Part shown: piece after piece, positions 6,542 through 7,527 of the stretch
How the letters are laid out: each line of letters begins with the position of its first letter
Numbering within the stretch: position 1 is the stretch's first letter
Assembly: GCA_964586775.1 (NCBI GenBank)
Contig: CAZPJD010000248.1
Coordinates: 1-7,527 of the forward strand
Direction: 5' to 3'
Source: JADLEX01 sp964586775
GTDB taxonomy: Bacteria; Lernaellota; Lernaellaia; JACKCT01
Length of the DNA stretch: 7,527 nucleotides
Made by a program: the position numbers and the translations under genes
The notes under the pieces: generated by a model
Database searches by the model: none
What the model was told of the DNA's origin: nothing
What the model saw: the letters and a program-made list of their open reading frames with translations, nothing else

Positions 6542-7527
6542 ATGCGTCACGTCCTGCGCCTGATCTCTGTCCCGCGTCTTCTGGAGCACCCGTTCCGATC
6601 GTTTCTCACGGTAGTGGGAATTGCCCTCGGCGTCGCCGCGAACATCTCGGTGCAGATGATCCTCGCGACGATGACGGATTCGTTTTCGTCGATGATCGAT
6701 GCGGTCTCGGGCAAGGTGGAATTGCAGATCAGCGGCGGCGAGGCGGGTGTCGCCGAGGAAATCTACGACCGGCTTCAGGTTCGCGACGAACAGGGGCGCT
6801 CGCCGATCCCCGGCGTCGCCGCGGCGATGCCAACCATCCAGAATGTCACGAAGTTCGGCACCGAGAACGTGCTGATTCTCGCCGTGGACACGCTCAACGA
6901 TCGCGCGGCCCGCGACTACAAAATGACGGATTCGGGCGGTGCCGAGATCGAGGACCCGCTCGCGTTCCTCAACGCGCCCAACACGCTGCTGCTCAACCGC
7001 GAGTTCGCCAAGAGATTTAGCATCGAGGTCGATGCGACGATCGACCTGATGACGAGCACCGGGAAAAAGCCCTTCGTCGTGAAGGGCCTGCTCGACGCAT
7101 CGGGTCCGGCGTCGGCCTTCGGCGGCAACTTTGCGCTGATGGACGTCTACGCCGCGCAGCTCTACTTCGGCCGCGAAAAAATGTTCGACTCCATCGACCT
7201 GCTGCTGGAGCCGGAGGCGAACGTCGACGAGGTGAAAGCCGCCGCCGAGACGTGGCTCGCGGGGGCCTATGAAGTGCGCCGACCGGAACAGCGCAACCAG
7301 GGCGTCGAATCGCTCCTGCGCAGCATGAACATGGGCTTGAGCATCATGACGCTTGTCGTGATGGCGATGGGCGGTTTCATCATCTTCAACACGATGACGA
7401 CCTCGGTGTACCAGCGCCTGCGCGAGATCGGCATCCTGCGCATGGTCGGCGTCACGCGAACGGGCATTTGGAACGTCGTCGCCGCCGAGGCCCTGATTCT
7501 GGGGGTGCTCGGCGCGGCGGGCGGCAT
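6542..7527 (+). CDS. ABC transporter permease, MacB/LolE (FtsX) type, 3' truncated by window end
   Basis: An uninterrupted frame runs from ATG at 6542 to the window end, giving 328 codons without a stop. It has no ATP-binding cassette at its N-terminus. It begins with a short cytoplasmic segment and TM1 (about 21-42, FLTVVGIALGVAANISV). A periplasmic core-like domain follows (about 45-258, with GVAAAMPTI and a LLLNREFAKRF segment). The FtsX domain then opens with a second TM (about 263-285, IMTLVVMAMGGFIIFNTM) and the signature REIGILRMVGV (294-304), then a further hydrophobic stretch. This is the LolC/LolE/MacB-like permease layout, which couples cytoplasmic ATP hydrolysis to a periplasmic, often lipoprotein or lipid, substrate. 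Upstream in-frame codons run into a stop at 6509-6511, so this is the first possible ATG. No strong ribosome binding site is visible (GCGGATG lies nearby). The last two TM helices and the ATPase subunit would lie beyond the window. Family assignment is strong; substrate is unknown. Confidence 0.9.
   Translation, partial: MRHVLRLISVPRLLEHPFRSFLTVVGIALGVAANISVQMILATMTDSFSSMIDAVSGKVELQISGGEAGVAEEIYDRLQVRDEQGRSPIPGVAAAMPTIQNVTKFGTENVLILAVDTLNDRAARDYKMTDSGGAEIEDPLAFLNAPNTLLLNREFAKRFSIEVDATIDLMTSTGKKPFVVKGLLDASGPASAFGGNFALMDVYAAQLYFGREKMFDSIDLLLEPEANVDEVKAAAETWLAGAYEVRRPEQRNQGVESLLRSMNMGLSIMTLVVMAMGGFIIFNTMTTSVYQRLREIGILRMVGVTRTGIWNVVAAEALILGVLGAAGG

Noticed and set aside
6508..7020. A 170-codon plus-strand frame overlapping the start of the permease gene
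   Set aside because: It is out of frame with the permease, whose TM and FtsX signatures are clear. Its sequence is Arg/Gly-rich without motifs.

Overview
The window reads as a compact, GC-rich, Gram-negative-type chromosomal segment. Two genes encode lipoprotein signal peptides and a third a Sec-type signal peptide. Two features lean toward a deltaproteobacterial or myxobacterial-like (or similar uncultured) lineage: the architecture of the J-domain protein, and a lipoprotein whose lipobox is followed by a long Asp-rich (DDDT)n linker. This placement is an inference from protein style. No rRNA, tRNA or phylogenetic marker is present to confirm it. I see no mobile element, CRISPR array, RNA gene or phage signature.

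Layout: (i) 1-780, + strand, the end of (or a whole) J-domain/TPR-like co-chaperone gene. (ii) 805-4670, - strand, a two-gene unit transcribed toward the J-domain gene. A 707-aa Asp-rich-linker lipoprotein of unassigned function comes first. A 573-aa nucleoside-kinase-like protein follows, carrying a threonyl-tRNA-synthetase-like N-terminus, with 20 bp between the two genes. (iii) 4671-4804, a 134-bp divergent intergenic region holding a good sigma70-like promoter for the minus-strand unit. (iv) 4805-7527, + strand, a probable operon: a short rhodanese lipoprotein, a secreted DUF1329 protein (1 bp gap) and an FtsX/MacB-type ABC-transporter permease (47 bp gap) cut by the window end.

The plus-strand operon looks like an envelope module. 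A periplasm-facing sulfurtransferase-like lipoprotein, a DUF1329 protein (a LolA/LolB-like fold family) and a LolC/E- or MacB-like permease suggest movement of a lipid or lipoprotein-like substrate between membranes. That functional reading is inference. The minus-strand lipoprotein is the least understood protein here. It has three His/Asn/Tyr/Arg-containing motif clusters that could form an active site, presented on a highly acidic stalk. Many other long open frames lie antisense or out of frame to these genes. They are explained by the high GC content and are not annotated.
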